From Bacteroidales bacterium (lineage in GTDB: Bacteria; Bacteroidota; Bacteroidia; Bacteroidales; PUMT01): a stretch of 35,328 nucleotides of DNA. Under the pieces are notes generated by a model that was given only the letters and a program-made list of their open reading frames with translations, was not told where the DNA came from and did no database searches. The DNA lies in the NCBI GenBank assembly GCA_007132225.1, contig SLPB01000079.1, positions 1-35,328 on the forward strand, read 5' to 3'. Positions within the stretch are counted from its first letter, which is position 1, and each line of letters begins with the position of its first letter. The position numbers were made by a program, and so were the translations under genes. Below are positions 32,163 through 35,328 of the stretch, piece by piece.

Positions 32163-35100
32163 TTAAAATGTCATGGTCACCCCCAGACGCCATGTTCTGG
32201 CCTGCGGATAAATTCCCCTGTCAATCCCTATATTAAATGGGCTCATAGCACCAATTTCAGGATCAGCACCCGTATACCTGGTTATTGTCAGCAAGTTTTC
32301 GGCAGAAGCATAAATTCTCAGATTCGATGCATTAATGCGATTTTGAAAAGTGTCGCTGAATGTATAACCTAACTGAATATTTTTTAACTTAATAAAAGAA
32401 CCATCCTCAATATAAAGATCAGATATCCGGTAGTTGTTATTTACATCTGTCCATGTATATCTGGGAATACTGGAAGAAGTGCCCTCGCCGGTCCAGCGAT
32501 CCAGGATGGCGGTTGACCTGTTGGTAAAGCGAAGATCCTGCCTTTGCGCTCCGTTAAAAACATCATTGCCATAGCTTCCGACGAAATACATTGAGATGTC
32601 AAACTGTCTGTAATCAACTGAACCGTTCATCCCAAAGGTTAAAGCAGGAGTTGGGTTACCGATCATTGTTCTGTCTTTTTCATTAATAACCCCATCTCCA
32701 TTAACATCCACAAACCTTACGTCACCGGGTTTAGCTCGGGGCTGCAGTGGCTCTCCGGTCGGACCTATATGCTGAAATATTTCTGTCTCATTCTGGAATA
32801 TACCATCAGTTTGATATCCCCAGAAATGCGCTATAGGCAGTCCCAGTTCAGTCCGTGTTACCATACCGGCAACCGCCCAGGTTGCACCTGGCAGCACCCC
32901 TTCTTCATTGCCAATAACCGTCATTTTATTCTGGTTATAGGCCCCATTTATGCCAATAGAGTAACGCAACCCGTTTATATAGTGGCGCCAGTCAATTGCC
33001 AGTTCTATACCTTTGTTTTGTACGCTTCCAACGTTTGCAAACGGGGGACTGTTTCCCACATGTGCAGGAATGGGTATTACTTCAAGCAGTCCCCCGGTAG
33101 TTTTTATGTAATAGTCAATTGATCCGATAAGCCTGTTATTAAAGGCTCCTGCATCAAGGGCAATGTTAAACTGCTCTGATTCCTCCCAGCGAATATCAGT
33201 ATTCTCAATATATGCGGGAGATGCTCCAAACATTCTGCCCCCGCCAAAAATGTATCCCCGGCTTTTATCCATTACCGATACGAACTGGTAGTTTCCAATT
33301 TCCTGGTTACCATTAATACCCCAGGAGGCTCTTAATTTCAAAAAATTTACCTGACCCAGGTCCGGAATAAAATCCTCATCGCTGAGAACCCATGAAACAC
33401 CCAGAGAAGGAAAGATACCATATCTCGTATTAGGGCCGAACTTTGATGATCCATCCCTTCTGATAATCCCGGTAAAGGAGTACCTGTTTTTATAGTCGTA
33501 GGTTATACGGCCAAAAGTTGATAACAGTGACGAATGAGAGGCACCTCCATATGCAGTCCAAACCGTATCGGTTGCCATATTAAGATAAACATGCCTTGGA
33601 TCGGTAATAGGAACATCGGCGTTAAAACCCGACAGGTCTTCAAAGTTAAACTTGCTGGCTGTCGTACCTGCGAGAACGGAGAAATTATGATCATCTACCT
33701 GTCTGGAATAGTTAAGGGTATTCTCAAATTGCCAGGTATAGTATCTGTTGATATTCTTGGAAACCGATGTCTTATCAACATTCAGCTGTGCACCGTTAAG
33801 ATAAAATAAAGGTGTGTGGGAATCATTCAGAACATATGCAAGATCGATCCCAAGGCTGGAGTTTAATCGCAAACCATCAATTATTTCAAGTTCCCCGAAC
33901 ACATTGCCAACAATTTTGTCTGTTCTTGTTTCTCCGGTCTGGATCTCCATTAGTGCCAAGGGATTTACAATCTCAGCACCAACATGGTTGGAAATTCCGT
34001 ATACTCTTCCATCACTGCCAGTAACAACAGGTTCAGTGGAATAGGGGTAAGTGTTGAGTATGTTTTCATCATCTTCAAAAAGCGGTGTAAGAGGGTCCAG
34101 GTTCAGGGCGCTGCTGTATGCACTGTTGAATGACTGGTTGCTGGCAATACCCCGCTGCTTTATATGTGAATATGCAATATTGCTTCCAAAATTGAAATTG
34201 CTGTTTACCTGGTGCCGGGTGTTAAGCCTGCCCGAAATCCGGTCGAATTGTGATCTGTCACCACCAATAATCCCCTGTTGTGAAAAGTATGAGATTGAAG
34301 ATGCATAGGTGGAGGTTTCAGTGCCACCCGATACAGACAATTCATGGTTTGTCATGGGTACATTTTCATGGAACAGATGTTCCTGCCAGTTAGTATTATG
34401 TCTGGGAATCTCCTGCAAATCAAATGGCTCAGAGAACCCTGCATTCCGGGCACCCTCGTTCATCAGCATACGGTACTGTTCGGCATCCAGCATATCAATT
34501 GTTCTGGCAACATTCTGAAATCCCTGGTATCCTGAATATGTAACACTCATCTCCCCCGGGCTGCCGCCCTTTGTAGTGATCAAAACTACTCCGTTGGCAG
34601 CTCTTGCTCCGTATATTGCGGCGGAAGCAGCATCTTTTAACACATCAATTGATTCAATGTCGCCGGGGTTGAGATAATCGATACTTTGAACAGCCATTCC
34701 GTCGACTATATATAGAGGCTCTGCATTACCTGTAGTACCGGCTCCCCTGATCCTGACCGTTGGAGCTTCACCCGGCTGTCCCGAGAGATTGGTTACCTGC
34801 ACCCCGGCAGTCCGCCCCTGCATGGCCTGGTCTATCCGAAGAGTTGGGGTAGAGGCAATCTCAGCAGCATTCACAGTTGAAATTGCACCTGTTACCACCC
34901 TCTTTTTTTGTGTTCCATAACCAATTACCACAATTTCATCAAGTTCAGTCAGCTGAACACCAAGATCTACTTCGATAAATGAAACACCATCTAAAGGAAC
35001 AACCATGGTCTGGTAGCCAACAAATGAAATTACAAGTGTGGCATCGGGACTGGAAACCGTAAGGGTGAAATTTCCATCCGGACTGGTGACGGTTCCAGTC

Positions 35101-35255
35101 AGTGTTCCCTGTTCCAGAACAGTTGCCCCGGGTATTCCATCTCCTGTTTCTGCATCCCTGACAATCCCGTCTACAGTGTGTTCCTGCGCGACAAGTAAGC
35201 CAGAACAGGGTATAAGGACTAATATAAAGAATAGTCTGATAAACTGTGCTTTCAT
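32163..35255 (-). CDS. SusC-like TonB-dependent outer-membrane transporter
   Basis: The 1030-residue protein has a signal peptide (about 1-24). A carboxypeptidase-regulatory-like domain spans about 27-93 (DGIVRDAETGDGIPGATV to VISFVGYQTM). A TonB-box-like stretch (DEIVVIGYGTQKK) comes next, then the plug (about 115-225; IRGAGTTGNAEPLYIVDGM, VLKDAASAAIYGARAANGVVLITTK) and a 22-stranded barrel to the end. The C-terminus ends with aromatic phenylalanine (GVTMTF), as outer-membrane insertion requires. With SusD it imports oligosaccharides of about 5 kDa or less using TonB energy. The start is at 35255; only 73 bp of upstream DNA are in the window, so its regulator and promoter are not visible. 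The plug lacks an N-terminal STN domain, so signalling to an anti-sigma factor is not expected. Confidence 0.97.
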   Translation of the reverse strand: MKAQFIRLFFILVLIPCSGLLVAQEHTVDGIVRDAETGDGIPGATVLEQGTLTGTVTSPDGNFTLTVSSPDATLVISFVGYQTMVVPLDGVSFIEVDLGVQLTELDEIVVIGYGTQKKRVVTGAISTVNAAEIASTPTLRIDQAMQGRTAGVQVTNLSGQPGEAPTVRIRGAGTTGNAEPLYIVDGMAVQSIDYLNPGDIESIDVLKDAASAAIYGARAANGVVLITTKGGSPGEMSVTYSGYQGFQNVARTIDMLDAEQYRMLMNEGARNAGFSEPFDLQEIPRHNTNWQEHLFHENVPMTNHELSVSGGTETSTYASSISYFSQQGIIGGDRSQFDRISGRLNTRHQVNSNFNFGSNIAYSHIKQRGIASNQSFNSAYSSALNLDPLTPLFEDDENILNTYPYSTEPVVTGSDGRVYGISNHVGAEIVNPLALMEIQTGETRTDKIVGNVFGELEIIDGLRLNSSLGIDLAYVLNDSHTPLFYLNGAQLNVDKTSVSKNINRYYTWQFENTLNYSRQVDDHNFSVLAGTTASKFNFEDLSGFNADVPITDPRHVYLNMATDTVWTAYGGASHSSLLSTFGRITYDYKNRYSFTGIIRRDGSSKFGPNTRYGIFPSLGVSWVLSDEDFIPDLGQVNFLKLRASWGINGNQEIGNYQFVSVMDKSRGYIFGGGRMFGASPAYIENTDIRWEESEQFNIALDAGAFNNRLIGSIDYYIKTTGGLLEVIPIPAHVGNSPPFANVGSVQNKGIELAIDWRHYINGLRYSIGINGAYNQNKMTVIGNEEGVLPGATWAVAGMVTRTELGLPIAHFWGYQTDGIFQNETEIFQHIGPTGEPLQPRAKPGDVRFVDVNGDGVINEKDRTMIGNPTPALTFGMNGSVDYRQFDISMYFVGSYGNDVFNGAQRQDLRFTNRSTAILDRWTGEGTSSSIPRYTWTDVNNNYRISDLYIEDGSFIKLKNIQLGYTFSDTFQNRINASNLRIYASAENLLTITRYTGADPEIGAMSPFNIGIDRGIYPQARTWRLGVTMTF

Positions 35256-35328
35256 ATAATTTATTTATTATTGTTTACATCTTAATATTCTACAGATATG
35301 TTACACACATTACTATATCGTTCCCTCT

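Noticed and set aside
1-35328. CRISPR arrays, insertion sequences, rRNA genes, toxin-antitoxin or restriction systems
   Set aside because: I scanned for regular spaced repeats, transposase motifs, rRNA blocks and typical defence domains and found none.

Overview
The window looks like a chromosome segment of a member of the Bacteroidota, most likely a Bacteroidales/Marinilabiliales-type organism; I cannot name the genus. The evidence is a SusC/SusD pair with a linked glycoside hydrolase, several promoters of the Bacteroidota type (TTG or TTTG, about 20 bp, then TAnnTTTG), few Shine-Dalgarno sequences, AT-rich DNA, a tRNA without an encoded full CCA end, and gene neighbourhoods typical of that phylum (tgt-lptG, panB-rluA, an SRPBCC/START-like gene before lptF, ribBA-fmt).

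Region 1 (1-25,810) is mostly core genome. On the minus strand lies a small operon of glycosyltransferase, ECF-like sigma factor and rsmG (271-2647). Then come tgt-lptG (3020-5241, plus), a carboxyltransferase plus a free-standing biotin carrier (5508-7504, plus), ispE (minus), dnaB and a DEAD-box helicase (plus), a tiny Cys-rich protein (plus), a secreted MORN/YwqK-like repeat protein and dnaK (minus), and panB-rluA (plus). These are followed by a receiver-PAS-adenylate cyclase (plus), a LysM lipoprotein glucosaminidase (plus), and a tightly coupled minus-strand operon lptF - GT4 - GT2 - ribBA - fmt (19,414-25,486). An SRPBCC/START-like gene precedes lptF.

Region 2 (26,192-27,596) is a short junction. 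It holds a tRNA-Met(CAT) with its own terminator, a perfect tandem 12-bp repeat just after it, and two small unrecognised minus-strand genes, one with an unusually strong GGAGG ribosome site. It looks like the edge of an accessory region or the remnant of an integrated element.

Region 3 (27,597-35,328) is accessory. It has a GC-richer gene for an animal-like aromatic-L-amino-acid decarboxylase (plus), then a convergent polysaccharide-utilisation operon read leftwards: SusC-like transporter, SusD-like lipoprotein, and a secreted (beta/alpha)8-barrel glycosidase.

Functional themes are lipopolysaccharide export (LptF and LptG, in two separate operons, with glycosyltransferases linked to LptF), cofactor biosynthesis (ribBA, panB, ispE), translation and tRNA/rRNA modification (rsmG, tgt, fmt, rluA), replication and stress (dnaB, DEAD-box, dnaK), cAMP signalling, and glycan capture. 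I did not find an obviously new multi-gene defence or biosynthetic system. The most interesting leads are the phosphoacceptor-less receiver on the cyclase, the tRNA junction with tandem repeats, the glycosyltransferases wedged into the lptF-ribBA operon, the decarboxylase, and several precise palindromes at regulatory positions.
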